A stretch of 64,000 nucleotides of DNA from Syntrophobacteraceae bacterium (lineage in GTDB: Bacteria; Desulfobacterota; Syntrophobacteria; Syntrophobacterales; Syntrophobacteraceae), in the NCBI GenBank assembly GCA_025453975.1, contig JALOPI010000007.1, forward strand, positions 1 through 64,000, written 5' to 3'. The notes beneath the pieces are model-generated. The model was not told the DNA's origin, did not search any database, and saw only the letters and a list, made by a program, of their open reading frames with translations. This document shows positions 35,978 to 46,468 of this stretch, in pieces. How positions within the stretch are numbered: position 1 is the stretch's first letter; the number at the start of each line of letters is the position of its first letter. Position numbers and translations under genes: made by a program.

Positions 35978-38440
35978 ATGATGGAAACGGAAGCCCGAAT
36001 CGACCTCCACGTTCACTCCAGGCATTCCAGGCGTCCCAGCCAATGGGTTCTCAAGAAGCTGGGATGCCCGGAAAGCTTCACCGAGCCGGTCCATCTCTAC
36101 CGCCTCGCCCGGAAGAGGGGCATGACCCATGTGACCATCACGGATCACAACAGCATCACGGGAGCCCTCGAGATCGCGCACCTTCCCGACACCTTCGTGA
36201 GCGAAGAGGTCACGACCTACTTTCCCGAGGATCAATGCAAGGTCCACGTGCTCGTTCATGACATCGACGAGGCCACGCACGACGATATCCAGGCCATCCG
36301 GGAGAATGTGTACGACCTGACCGCATATCTGCGCCAGCGGGATATCTGCCACGTGCTGGCTCATCCGCTTTACTCCGTCAACGACCGTCTGACCGTCGAG
36401 CACTTCGAGAAGCTGCTCCTGCTCTTCAGGAATTTCGAGCTGAACGGTGCCCGGGATGCGGAGCAGAACCACGCCTTGAGAATCATCCTGTCCTCCCTGA
36501 CGCCCCGACTCATGAGCGAGCTGACCGACAGGCACGGCCTGGAGCCCGCTTTCACGGAGCCCTGGCGCAAGAATCTCACCGCCGGGTCCGACGACCACAG
36601 CTCTCTCACCATCGCCGGAGCCTACACGCGGATCGAGGGGGCTCAAACGGTGCAAGAGCTTCTGGCGGCCGTGGAAGACCATCGGGCCGAGCCCATGGGA
36701 AAGGCTTCGACGCCGCAGACCCTGGCCCACAATCTTTATGGAATCGCGTATCAGTTCTACAGGAACAGGATGGGGCTGGACAGGTACATCTCCCGGGAGC
36801 CTTTCCTCCGGTTCCTCGACCGCTTTCTCCAGTCCAACCGGGAGGAGGAGAGCTTCCTTTCCAGGATCACCCTGATGTGGAGCCATCGCAAGCGCCCCCG
36901 GAACAAGCCGTCCATGTCCAGGAACGTCCTGGAGCTGCTCAAGGCCGAGACACAGGCTCTGATCCAGAAGGATCCCGAGCTGATGAGCATCGTCGAGAGC
37001 AGGGACACGGACCTGCGACATCTGGAGAAGAAGTGGTTCCGATTCGTGAACCAGCTCTCGAACCGCTCGCTGCTCCATTTCTCCAATCACCTCCTCGACC
37101 ACCTGAGCGGAGCCAATGTTCTCAACATCTTTCAGTCGCTGGGCTCGGCGGGTGGGCTGTACACCCTCCTGGCGCCTTACTTCGTGTCTTTTTCGATCTT
37201 CAGCAGCCAGCGGCGGTTCAGCCGCGAAGCCCTGCACCGTTTCACCGGGGGGCAGGGGAGCGAGATCGCGCCGAGCCGCATCAAGGTGGCGCACTTCACC
37301 GACACGTTCTACGAGGTCAACGGGGTGGCCAGGACCCTCCAGCAGCAGGTCCGCATGGCTCTCAGGACCAACAAGAATCTCACGGTCATCACCTGCGGCG
37401 CCGAGAGGCAGCATCCGTGCTCGGCGGTCCACAACTTCCGGCCCATCGGGGTTTACGAGCTTCCCGAGTACCCCGAGCAGAAGCTGCATTTTCCGCCATT
37501 TCTCGAGATGCTCAACACCTGCTACGAGGAGGGGTTCACCCACATTCATTCGGCCACGCCCGGCCCCATCGGGATCGCCGCCCTGGCCATCGCCCGCATC
37601 CTGAAGCTTCCCTTTTACGGCACCTATCATACGGCCCTGCCGCAGTACGCCCAGTACCTCACCAACGACACGGCCATCGAGGACCTGGTGTGGAAATACA
37701 CCATCTGGTACTACGATCAGATGGATCTGATCTTCGTGCCGTCCAACAGCACGGCCGCCGAGCTGGTGCAAAAGGGCATATCGCCGCGGAAGATCCAGCT
37801 CTTCCCCCGCGGCATCGACATCCAGCGATTTCACCCTTCCAAAAGGAACGGCTTTCTCCAGGACCGTTACGGCATCCGCTCGGAAGCCAGACTCCTCTAT
37901 GTAGGCAGGATCTCCAGGGAAAAGAACCTTCAGCATCTGGAGCGAGTCTTCCATCAGCTCACCCAGACTCATCCCGGGGCGCACCTCGTCCTGGTGGGAG
38001 ACGGCCCCTATCTTGGCGAGATGCGGGAGAGGATGAAGGGCCTTCCCTGCACCTTCACCGGCTACCTCGAGGGAGAGGACCTGGCGTCGGTCTACGCCTC
38101 CTCGGATCTCTTCCTGTTTCCGAGCACGACGGACACCTTCGGCAACGTGGTCCTGGAAGCCCAGGCTTCGGGGATTCCCGTCGTCGTGACGAATCTCGGA
38201 GGTCCTCGGGAGAACCTGATCCCCGGCGAAACCGGACTCATCGTGGATCACGGGGATCCTGAAGCCTTTTTGAGCGCCATTCGGGCCCTCCTGGATGATC
38301 CGGTCCGAATGAAGCGCATGGGCCAGGCCGCCAGAAGGTACATGGAGGATCGCTCCTTCGAGAGCGCCTTCAACGAGACCTGGAGGCTCTACCGGCCGGA
38401 AAATCGGGAGGCGGGGTCGAGCCTGGGCTGGGCGGTGTGA
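35978..38440 (+). CDS. PHP-domain / GT4 glycosyltransferase fusion
   Basis: N-term PHP (IDLHVHSRHSRRPS, VTITDHNSITG, LAHPLYSVND, AGSDDHSS); C-term GT4 (HFTDTFYEVNGVARTLQQQ, YGTYHTALPQYAQYLT, LLYVGRISREKNLQHL, PSTTDTFGNVVLEAQASGIPVVVTNLGGPREN). Confidence 0.9.
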   Translation: MMETEARIDLHVHSRHSRRPSQWVLKKLGCPESFTEPVHLYRLARKRGMTHVTITDHNSITGALEIAHLPDTFVSEEVTTYFPEDQCKVHVLVHDIDEATHDDIQAIRENVYDLTAYLRQRDICHVLAHPLYSVNDRLTVEHFEKLLLLFRNFELNGARDAEQNHALRIILSSLTPRLMSELTDRHGLEPAFTEPWRKNLTAGSDDHSSLTIAGAYTRIEGAQTVQELLAAVEDHRAEPMGKASTPQTLAHNLYGIAYQFYRNRMGLDRYISREPFLRFLDRFLQSNREEESFLSRITLMWSHRKRPRNKPSMSRNVLELLKAETQALIQKDPELMSIVESRDTDLRHLEKKWFRFVNQLSNRSLLHFSNHLLDHLSGANVLNIFQSLGSAGGLYTLLAPYFVSFSIFSSQRRFSREALHRFTGGQGSEIAPSRIKVAHFTDTFYEVNGVARTLQQQVRMALRTNKNLTVITCGAERQHPCSAVHNFRPIGVYELPEYPEQKLHFPPFLEMLNTCYEEGFTHIHSATPGPIGIAALAIARILKLPFYGTYHTALPQYAQYLTNDTAIEDLVWKYTIWYYDQMDLIFVPSNSTAAELVQKGISPRKIQLFPRGIDIQRFHPSKRNGFLQDRYGIRSEARLLYVGRISREKNLQHLERVFHQLTQTHPGAHLVLVGDGPYLGEMRERMKGLPCTFTGYLEGEDLASVYASSDLFLFPSTTDTFGNVVLEAQASGIPVVVTNLGGPRENLIPGETGLIVDHGDPEAFLSAIRALLDDPVRMKRMGQAARRYMEDRSFESAFNETWRLYRPENREAGSSLGWAV

Positions 38441-38490
38441 AAGGAGCGAGAGGTAGTCAACATCCCCATTCATGAAAGGAGTAGACAATC

Positions 38491-38880
38491 ATGGACAAGG
38501 AAATGCTGAAGTACTTCTCCGGAGCTTTGAATCGCCAGCTCATGGAGGCTCTCCCCGAAGCCACCGGCATGCTTCCGGGACTGCTGGAGGCGGTGGGTCA
38601 CCGCGAGCCCATGGACGAGGTGGACTTCGCTTCCATGCATTCCAGCCGGGAGCTCGGCATCCGCATCCATCGCCATCATCACATGAGGGTCCGCGAGATC
38701 CTGGCCGCCATCCATCGTCTTTCGGAGGGAGAGTACGGGATCTGCGTGGAGTGTGGGGACGAGATCGCCGTCGACCGCCTCAAGGCTCAGCCGGTGACGA
38801 CGGTCTGCCTGTCCTGCCGGAGACACCTGGAGGTGGTCTCCCGAAGAGGCTCTCATCGGAAGAGACGGGCCGCATCATGA
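38491..38880 (+). CDS. TraR/DksA-type zinc finger protein
   Basis: AIHRLSEGEYGICVECGDEIAVDRLKAQPVTTVCLSCRR. Confidence 0.9.
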   Translation: MDKEMLKYFSGALNRQLMEALPEATGMLPGLLEAVGHREPMDEVDFASMHSSRELGIRIHRHHHMRVREILAAIHRLSEGEYGICVECGDEIAVDRLKAQPVTTVCLSCRRHLEVVSRRGSHRKRRAAS

Positions 38881-38923
38881 CGGTTGCGGCCGATCTCCGG
38901 GAAAATGATTGGTTTTTAGGTTT

Positions 38924-38942
38924 TTGTCATCATTCTGTAACA
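38924..38942 (+). promoter_or_regulatory. Pho box upstream of pstS
   Basis: TTGTCAT-CATT-CTGTAAC-A: two 7-bp direct repeats 11 bp apart matching CTGTCAT(4)CTGTCAC; ~100 bp upstream of the pstS start. Confidence 0.65.
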
Positions 38943-39043
38943 TTCCTTGCCTACATTACTCGGTGTATGGAGTGGGAAGTGACGGCGCAAGCATGATCAC
39001 AGGCGTATTCACCCAAAGAGCAGAACGGTCAAGGAGTCAAAAG

Positions 39044-40030
39044 ATGCTGAAGAAGGTGCTCGGTAGGAGAGGTCTTGCTGGAATGGCGGTGATGGCCGCG
39101 GCGCTCCTGGCTGCCACGACGGCCCCTGCGGTGGAGCTGGATCCCAAGCTGCCGGACTACAAGCCCGTGAGCGGCGTTTCGGGCAACATCAAGTCCATCG
39201 GCTCGGACACTCTCAACAATCTCATGAGCCTCTGGTCCGAGGGCTTCCGGTCCCAGTATCCCAGCGTGAAGATCGAGATCGAGGGGAAGGGCTCGTCCAC
39301 GGCCCCGCCGGCCCTCATCGAGGGAACGGCTCAGTTCGGTCCCATGTCCCGCGAGATGAAGGCCAAGGAAATCGAGACCTTCGAGCAGAAGTTCGGCTAC
39401 AAGCCGGCTCACATCCGCACGGCCGTGGATTCCCTGGCCGTGTTCGTGCACAAGGACAACCCCATCAAATGCCTCACCCTGCAGCAGCTGGACGCCATTT
39501 TCTCCAAGACCCGCAAGGGCGGAGCCGCCAAGGATGCCGTGACCTGGGGAGACCTGGGGCTCAAGGGGGAATGGGCCGACAAGCCCATCTCCCTGTACGG
39601 ACGTAACTCGGCTTCGGGAACTTATGGTTATTTCAAGGAAGTGGCTCTATTCGGGGGGGACTACAAGGACACCGTCAAGGAGCAGCCGGGCTCCTCGGCC
39701 GTGGTTCAGGGCATCGCCTCGGACAAATATGGCATGGGCTATTCCGGAGTGGGCTACAAGACGGCCGATGTGCGCATCGTGCCCCTGGCCGTGAAGGAAG
39801 GCGCCTGCTTCGATGCCACGGCGGAGAATGCCTACAGCGGCGATTATCCCCTGGCCAGATTCCTTTACGTCTACCTGAACAAGAAGCCTGGCGAAGCCTT
39901 GGATCCGCTGCGAGGCGAGCTCATCAAGTACATCTTCTCCAGGCAGGGCCAGCAGGTGGTCATCAAGGACGGCTTCTATCCCGTGTCGAAGGCCATGGCG
40001 GACGAGGACATGAAGGCGCTGGGCATGTAG
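39044..40030 (+). CDS. pstS: phosphate ABC transporter substrate-binding protein
   Basis: Signal peptide; IKSIGSDTLNNLMSLWSEGF, EIEGKGSSTAPPALIEGTAQFGPMSREM, YGRNSASGTYGYFKE. Confidence 0.93.
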   Translation: MLKKVLGRRGLAGMAVMAAALLAATTAPAVELDPKLPDYKPVSGVSGNIKSIGSDTLNNLMSLWSEGFRSQYPSVKIEIEGKGSSTAPPALIEGTAQFGPMSREMKAKEIETFEQKFGYKPAHIRTAVDSLAVFVHKDNPIKCLTLQQLDAIFSKTRKGGAAKDAVTWGDLGLKGEWADKPISLYGRNSASGTYGYFKEVALFGGDYKDTVKEQPGSSAVVQGIASDKYGMGYSGVGYKTADVRIVPLAVKEGACFDATAENAYSGDYPLARFLYVYLNKKPGEALDPLRGELIKYIFSRQGQQVVIKDGFYPVSKAMADEDMKALGM

Positions 40031-40139
40031 ACACCGGTGCATTCTCATTGATTGGACTGGGCAGCGATGGGCGGAGCTCGGGGTTACTCCCGGGCCTCGC
40101 CCGGCCTGCTTCCATGAACAACCCACGATGAAGTGACGC

Positions 40140-42788
40140 ATGAGCCCTGATCCCACAAGCCCTGACTCCCCTCCCGCCGGTGCTCCGGCCGGATCCACCG
40201 TATACGAGCCGGTGCTCCGCCGGACCAAGGAGGCCCGCCGTTCGGTGCTGATCGCCGACCGGGTGGCCGACTGGACCATCACCGTTGGCGGGATCCTCGT
40301 TATCATCGCCGTGTTCGGGATTCTCGTTTTCCTCGTGGAGGAAGTCCTGCCCCTGTTCAGCCGCGGTACCGTGACGGGTCAGGCCAGCTACCGCGTGGCC
40401 GAGCTGGATGATCGCATCGCCGCGGTGACCATGGATGAGCACCACTCGCTGGCCGTCCTGGTGGATGTTCATGGGGGCACACGGGCCTTTCATGCCTCCA
40501 CGGGTGTCCCCATGAGGGTGGGCGGCTTTGATTTCGGAGACCGGAAAGTGACCGCGGTGGCACTGGCCCAGGACCGGGAGAATGTGGCTTTCGGAATGGA
40601 AGATGGAACGGTGCGCTTCGGTCGGCTGAAGATCCAGACGGACATATTGCCGGCCGAGAGCCTTCCCCAGGGGCTCACCGTGCTGGATGAGCGCGACTTC
40701 ACCGATGGAGCGGCGGTCTATTCCAGGATCCCTGGAAACCAGGTTCGCAAAGTCACTCTCGAAGCGAGGCTCGAGGCGGAAGGTGGCGTGGAGCCGAGCG
40801 GGGCTCCCATCCTGGCTCTGGACTATCGCCTCGGGGGCCTGGCCGAGCGTCCCACCCGGGCCTTCGTGACCGTGAGCCGGGGGGGGGAGATCGACCTGAG
40901 CCTGGCGGAGTCCCGGCTCAACATGCTGACGCGGCAGACTACCGTCACGGTCACACGGTCGAAGCTGCCCCCTCTGCCCCGTGGGTTCGTGCCCTCCCAC
41001 GTGCTCATGACCCAGAAGGCGGATCAGGTTTACGTCGCCGACGAGGGCGGGCGCGTGGTCCGCTACAATACCCAGAGCCTGAGCCAGCCGTCCCTCGCCG
41101 AGGATGCGGACCTGCTCCCCACGGACGTCCGGTTGACGACCCTGGGGTTCCTGGCCGGGGAGAATTCCCTGGTGGTGGGTGGTTCCGACGGCTCCGTGAA
41201 CATCTTCTTCCGGCTGGCCCGGGAAGGGAGCCCCACGGAAGACGGCTTCACGATGGTGCGCGCCCGCGAGCTCCAGAAGCATGCCACGGCGGTCCTGAAT
41301 TTCCAGCCCACCCAGCGAGACAAGACCTTCCTCACCGTTGATGCGACGGGGGACATTCGGGTGCGCCACGGTACTTCCGAGAGCACCCTGCTGGACATCG
41401 ACGCCGGGGTGGAGCCCTTTGCCGCCCTGGCGTTCGCGCCCCGGGGGGACGGCATTCTGGGCCTCCGGCGGAATGGGGAAGTCACCCTGTGGAGGCTTTC
41501 GATTCCGCATCCGGAAACCTCACTCCACACGCTCTTCGGCAAGGTCTGGTACGAAGGGTATCCCGAGCCTGCCTACACCTGGCAGTCCTCGGCGGCCACC
41601 GACGAATTCGAGCCAAAACTTTCCCTCGTCCCACTGATCTTCGGGACGGTGAAAGCCACGGTGTACTCCCTGATCTTCGCCATCCCCATCGCCCTGCTGG
41701 GGGCCATTTACACCTCGGAGTTCATGCACCACAGAGTGCGGTCCATGGTCAAGCCGCTCATGGAGATGATGGCCTCGCTTCCCTCGGTGGTCCTGGGCTT
41801 CGTGGCTGCCCTGGTGCTGGCGCCTGTGGTGGAGACCTGGATCGCGGCGGTGCTGCTGTGTTTTTTCGCCTTCCCCCTCTGCCTCGTCCTGTCCGCGTAC
41901 GTGTGGCAGTTTCTGCCCGGAAGCATCGCTCTGCGGCTCGAGGGCATACCCAAGTTCCTGCTGGTCCTCCTCATGGCCGGCGCCGGTGTATGGGTTTCCT
42001 ACCGGCTGGGGCCCGCCTTCGAGAGGATTTTCTTTTCGGGCCATTTCACACTCTGGGTGAACGGCAGCCTGGGGGGAGCGGAGCCTTTCCTGTTTCTGAT
42101 CCTGCTGCCCCTGCTTTTCCTGCTGGTGAGCATGGGCTGCTCGCGGCTGTACGGCAGCCGCCTCAAACAGAAGCTGCGCCGGGCGACGCCGTTCATGGGG
42201 GCGCTCGTTTCCTTCATCCACTGGGTGGGGCAGGGGCTGGCCACCGTATCCCTGGCCTTCGCCCTGGCCAGTCTCATGGGGAGGCTTGGCTTCGACGTCC
42301 GGGGAACGTTCATCGACACCTATGTGCAGCGCAACACCCTGGTGGTGGGATTTGCCATGGGATTCGCCGTGATTCCCATCATCTATACCCTGGCCGAGGA
42401 CGCCTTGAACGCCGTCCCCGAGCACCTGCGGGCCGCGAGCCTCGGGTGCGGAGCGACCCCATGGCAGACGGCCGTCTGGGTGGTCCTCCCCACGGCGGTG
42501 AGCGGGGTCTTTTCAGCCGTCATGATCGGCATGGGCCGTGCCGTGGGGGAGACCATGATCGTCGTCATGGCCACTGGAAATACGCCCATCATCGACTGGA
42601 ACCTGTTCAACGGCCTCAGGGCCCTTTCGGCGAACATCGCCGTGGAGCTGCCCGAAGCCGTTAAGGACGGGACGCTTTACCGGGTGCTCTTTCTGACGGC
42701 CTTGATCCTGTTTGCCATGACCTTCGTCATCAACACCCTGGCGGAGATCATCCGCCAGCGATTCAGGAAGCGCGCCCTTCAGTTGTAG
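40140..42788 (+). CDS. pstC: phosphate ABC transporter permease PstC with long extracytoplasmic insertion
   Basis: TM1 then ~400-residue repeat-like insertion, then permease core (PLIFGTVKATVYSLIFAIPIALLGAIYTSEFM; RAASLGCGATPWQTAVWVVLPTAVSGVFSAVMIGMGRAVGETMIVVMATG). Confidence 0.9.
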   Translation: MSPDPTSPDSPPAGAPAGSTVYEPVLRRTKEARRSVLIADRVADWTITVGGILVIIAVFGILVFLVEEVLPLFSRGTVTGQASYRVAELDDRIAAVTMDEHHSLAVLVDVHGGTRAFHASTGVPMRVGGFDFGDRKVTAVALAQDRENVAFGMEDGTVRFGRLKIQTDILPAESLPQGLTVLDERDFTDGAAVYSRIPGNQVRKVTLEARLEAEGGVEPSGAPILALDYRLGGLAERPTRAFVTVSRGGEIDLSLAESRLNMLTRQTTVTVTRSKLPPLPRGFVPSHVLMTQKADQVYVADEGGRVVRYNTQSLSQPSLAEDADLLPTDVRLTTLGFLAGENSLVVGGSDGSVNIFFRLAREGSPTEDGFTMVRARELQKHATAVLNFQPTQRDKTFLTVDATGDIRVRHGTSESTLLDIDAGVEPFAALAFAPRGDGILGLRRNGEVTLWRLSIPHPETSLHTLFGKVWYEGYPEPAYTWQSSAATDEFEPKLSLVPLIFGTVKATVYSLIFAIPIALLGAIYTSEFMHHRVRSMVKPLMEMMASLPSVVLGFVAALVLAPVVETWIAAVLLCFFAFPLCLVLSAYVWQFLPGSIALRLEGIPKFLLVLLMAGAGVWVSYRLGPAFERIFFSGHFTLWVNGSLGGAEPFLFLILLPLLFLLVSMGCSRLYGSRLKQKLRRATPFMGALVSFIHWVGQGLATVSLAFALASLMGRLGFDVRGTFIDTYVQRNTLVVGFAMGFAVIPIIYTLAEDALNAVPEHLRAASLGCGATPWQTAVWVVLPTAVSGVFSAVMIGMGRAVGETMIVVMATGNTPIIDWNLFNGLRALSANIAVELPEAVKDGTLYRVLFLTALILFAMTFVINTLAEIIRQRFRKRALQL

Positions 42789-42885
42789 GGAGCCGGCCGC
42801 CACGGTTCCTGAAGTCGATGACCGGGGGAGTGTGGCTCTCCCGGCGCGGTCCCATGTACTTCTGCGATGTGGAAGGGTAACGCCC

Positions 42886-44655
42886 ATGAACAGGAATCTT
42901 GAAGTCACGTCCATCGCCATGAGCTTGAGCTCCGTCGAAGCCCTGGCTCCGGCAAAAACCGCGGTGCAGGCCCGCCGGGCCGCCCGCTCGGACCTGACGG
43001 CCAGGGGAGAGCCCTTCCTCTGGGGGTTTGGTGGCGCCCTGGCCCTGGGGCTCATGATGGTCTTCGGCTTCCTCGTTCTCATCCTCTGGAACGGGCTGGT
43101 CACGTTTTATCCCAAGCCCATCAAGGTCTTGACCCTGAGGGACGGATCGAGGATCGCCGGGGAGCCGGTCCGGTCCGAGTACTTCCGCCCTTCGCCCCAG
43201 CAGCTTCAGGCCATGGATGATCGGGCTCGGGAGATGGTGGCCGCCGAAGACGGCATGGCCCGGAGAACCCTGTATCGCACCGGCAATTTTGATCTCTACA
43301 ACGAGGATTTCAAATGGGTGCCGGACTACAATGTGGCCAAAGTCTCCACACCTTCCAACATCTATTTCATCGAGCGCATGGAGTGGGGGCCCTTCGTCGG
43401 GATCATTCAGTCCCTGGATCTGGGTGGCGAGGTCCAGTCCGGGGCGGTGCTGGATGACCGGACCCTGGACGATGCGGTGAGGCAGGCCGCGCTGCGGCGG
43501 GACCGCATCCGAACGATCGAGCGCGAGGACATCGGGGCCGTGAACCATCGGATGAACGGTGAGCGGCTGGCGCTGCGGAGACTGGGGATCAGGAAGGGTG
43601 AAGGGAGCGAGGCTTTCCAGGAGGCCTCCCGGGCTTACAGCCTCCGGACCGCCGAGCTTCAGGCCCAGTACAACCTGCTCAGCGAAGAGGCCCGCTCCGT
43701 CAAGGAGGAAGACGCGCGCTTCAAGGTGACCCTGGTCGATGTTCAGGGGAGGCAGAAGGATCTGCCCCTCTCGCAGATCGTTCGGCTCTACCCCGCCAAC
43801 GGGCTGTCGATGCCGGAGAAGCTCGGAGTGTTCTTCTCCCGGTGGAGGGAGTTTCTCACGGAGGAGCCCAGGGAGGCCAACACCGAGGGGGGAGTCCTGC
43901 CCGCCATATTCGGGACCTTCGCCATGACGATCCTCATGGCCATCGCCGTGGCGCCCTTCGGGGTCATGACGGCCCTCTATCTCCGCGAGTACGCCAGGCA
44001 GGGGAAGCTGGTCTCCGTCGTCCGGATCTGCGTCAACAACCTGGCGGGCGTGCCGTCCATCGTCTACGGGGTCTTTGGGCTGGGCTTTTTCGCCTACATC
44101 TGCGGAGGGAGCATCGACCGGATCTTCTACCCCGAACGGCTGCCCAACCCGACTTTTGGCACCGGCGGGCTGCTCTGGAGCTCCCTCACCCTGGCACTCC
44201 TCACCGTGCCGGTGGTCATCGTGGCGACGGAAGAGGCCCTGGCCGCCGTACCTCAGTCCATGCGCGAGGGCTCTCTCGCCTGTGGGGCTTCCAAGTGGCA
44301 GACCATCAAGCACATCATCCTGCCGCGAGCCATGCCGGGCATCATGACGGGTCTCATCCTGGCCATGGCGAGGGGGGCTGGGGAAGTGGCACCCCTCATG
44401 CTGGTGGGCGTTGTGAAGATCGCCCCCGAGCTTCCCATCGATCAGTTCTTCCCGTTCATCCATCTCGAGAGGAGCTTCATGCACCTCGGTTTTCACATAT
44501 TCGACGTGGGGTTTCAGTCCCGCAACTCCGAGGCCGGAAAGCCCATGGTTTTCGTCACGACGCTGCTGCTCATCTCCCTGGTCGCCATGATGAACGCCAT
44601 GGCCATCGTGATTCGCAACCGGCTCAAACGGAAGTTCATGGTCGGGCATTTCTGA
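42886..44655 (+). CDS. pstA: phosphate ABC transporter permease PstA
   Basis: LPAIFGTFAMTILMAIAVAPFGVMTALYLREYA; AGVPSIVYGVFGLGFF; REGSLACGASKWQTIKHIILPRAMPGIMTGLILAMARGAGEVAPLMLVG. Confidence 0.92.
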   Translation: MNRNLEVTSIAMSLSSVEALAPAKTAVQARRAARSDLTARGEPFLWGFGGALALGLMMVFGFLVLILWNGLVTFYPKPIKVLTLRDGSRIAGEPVRSEYFRPSPQQLQAMDDRAREMVAAEDGMARRTLYRTGNFDLYNEDFKWVPDYNVAKVSTPSNIYFIERMEWGPFVGIIQSLDLGGEVQSGAVLDDRTLDDAVRQAALRRDRIRTIEREDIGAVNHRMNGERLALRRLGIRKGEGSEAFQEASRAYSLRTAELQAQYNLLSEEARSVKEEDARFKVTLVDVQGRQKDLPLSQIVRLYPANGLSMPEKLGVFFSRWREFLTEEPREANTEGGVLPAIFGTFAMTILMAIAVAPFGVMTALYLREYARQGKLVSVVRICVNNLAGVPSIVYGVFGLGFFAYICGGSIDRIFYPERLPNPTFGTGGLLWSSLTLALLTVPVVIVATEEALAAVPQSMREGSLACGASKWQTIKHIILPRAMPGIMTGLILAMARGAGEVAPLMLVGVVKIAPELPIDQFFPFIHLERSFMHLGFHIFDVGFQSRNSEAGKPMVFVTTLLLISLVAMMNAMAIVIRNRLKRKFMVGHF

Positions 44656-44758
44656 GGGCCGGCGGCATAGTCGGCGTGTGTCTCGTTGCTCCCGCCGGGG
44701 GGGATGCCCAGAACTCCCCCCCGGATTTGCGAGCTTATCGATCAGGTAGGAGTCTTGC

Positions 44759-45607
44759 GTGGCTACTGCGACCATTCCCTTGAAATCGCCTGGGGCGAGC
44801 CTTTCAACCGGGCAGCCGGGCGAAACGGTGTACCATGTGAAGCCTGGCACCGGTGGGACGCTCATCGAGGTGAAGGGCTTCAACCTCTATTACGGCACCA
44901 AGCAGGCCCTCTTCGACATCGACATGGATATCGAGCAGGGCCTGGTGACGGCTCTCATCGGTCCCTCGGGCTGCGGCAAATCCACCCTGCTCCGATCCCT
45001 CAACCGCATGAACGATCTCATCGACGGGCTGAAGACCACTGGCCGCATCGTCATCGATGGAACGGACATCTACGCGCCCAACATCGATGTCATCGGGCTT
45101 CGAAAGCGCATGGGGATGGTCTTCCAGAAGCCCAACCCGTTCCCCATGACCATTGCCGACAATGTCACCTATCCCCTCAAGGTGGATGGTGTCCATGACC
45201 GGACCGTCCTGAACGAGACCACCGAGAGGGCCCTCAAGGGGGCCGCCCTCTGGGAGGAAGTGAAAGACCGCCTCAAGGACAATGCCCTGGGCCTTTCGGG
45301 CGGCCAGCAACAGCGGTTGTGCATCGCCCGGGCCATCGCGGCGGACCCCGACGTGCTCCTCATGGACGAGCCATGCTCGGCCCTGGACCCCATCGCAACG
45401 GCCAAGATCGAGGAGCTGATCTACCAGCTGCGGGGTCATTACAGCATCATCATCGTGACCCACAACATGCAGCAGGCGGCCCGCGTTTCCGATAACACGG
45501 CGTTCATGTACCTGGGGAAGCTCATCGAGTATGGAGAGACGACAAGCATTTTCACCAACCCCCTGGTGCCCAAGACCGAGGATTATGTGACGGGCCGATT
45601 CGGTTGA
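44759..45607 (+). CDS. pstB: phosphate ABC transporter ATP-binding protein
   Basis: [72 protein letters not shown] start. Confidence 0.96.
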   Translation: MATATIPLKSPGASLSTGQPGETVYHVKPGTGGTLIEVKGFNLYYGTKQALFDIDMDIEQGLVTALIGPSGCGKSTLLRSLNRMNDLIDGLKTTGRIVIDGTDIYAPNIDVIGLRKRMGMVFQKPNPFPMTIADNVTYPLKVDGVHDRTVLNETTERALKGAALWEEVKDRLKDNALGLSGGQQQRLCIARAIAADPDVLLMDEPCSALDPIATAKIEELIYQLRGHYSIIIVTHNMQQAARVSDNTAFMYLGKLIEYGETTSIFTNPLVPKTEDYVTGRFG

Positions 45608-45765
45608 TCGTTGATGACGTGCTTCACGCGGCGGATGTGGGGGCTTGGAGCGTGATTCCCGCCCCAACCGGTTGTGGGGGTCGACTCAGGCCGGCGGTCC
45701 ACCGTTTCCTCGATGCCGACGGTTGCGCGCTGCGGGCAGGGGGGATGGTGGCGGAGAGGTGACGG

Positions 45766-46464
45766 ATGGTGACGGAGCATACGGTTCGGTCTTTTTCCAA
45801 TGAGCTCAAGGCCCTGGATCAGTCCATCCAGGAGATGGGACGCCTTGTCATCTCCCAGATCGGCGATGCCATGAAAGCCATCGTAGACCTGGATCTGGAA
45901 AGGGCCAGCGCGGTCATCCAGAGGGACAGGAGCGTGGATGACCTGGAGCGCGCCGTGGACCAGATGACGGTGAGGCTCCTGGCCTTGAGGCAGCCCGTGG
46001 CATTGGATCTGAGAGTCATCATGGCCGCGCTGAGGGTGTCCATCGATCTGGAGCGCATTGCGGACTACGCTGCCAACATCGCCAAACGGGTCCGGGACCT
46101 GAAACAGGCTCCCATGGCGAAGCCCATGGCGGAGATCGTGCGCATGGGGGACCACGCCCGCGCCATGCTGGACGATGTTCTGCGGGCCTACCTGACGCGA
46201 GACGCGGAGCTGGCCTTGCAGGTCTGGGGGCGTGACGATGAGATCGACCGCATTTACACCGGCCTCCTGTACACCCTTCGGGACTCCATGGCCGCTGACC
46301 AGCAGGCGGTCACCCCCTGCTCCCATCTGCTGCTGGTGGCCAAGTGCATGGAGCGCATGGGAGACCACATCACCAACATCGCCGAGCACATCCAGTTTCT
46401 GGTCCGAGGAGTCTCGCAGCGCCAGATGGGCGGGCCGGCCGGCGCCTCGAGCGAGGGAGAATGA
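45766..46464 (+). CDS. phoU: phosphate signalling protein PhoU
   Basis: DRSVDDLERAVDQMTVRLLALRQPVALDLRVIMAALRVSIDLERIADYAANIAKRV; CMERMGDHITNIAEHIQFLVRG. Confidence 0.95.
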   Translation: MVTEHTVRSFSNELKALDQSIQEMGRLVISQIGDAMKAIVDLDLERASAVIQRDRSVDDLERAVDQMTVRLLALRQPVALDLRVIMAALRVSIDLERIADYAANIAKRVRDLKQAPMAKPMAEIVRMGDHARAMLDDVLRAYLTRDAELALQVWGRDDEIDRIYTGLLYTLRDSMAADQQAVTPCSHLLLVAKCMERMGDHITNIAEHIQFLVRGVSQRQMGGPAGASSEGE

Positions 46465-46468
46465 ACCC

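Noticed and set aside
35924-38488. 854-aa minus-strand ORF
   Set aside because: Antisense shadow of the PHP-GT4 gene.
42763-44883. 706-aa minus-strand ORF
   Set aside because: Antisense to pstA.
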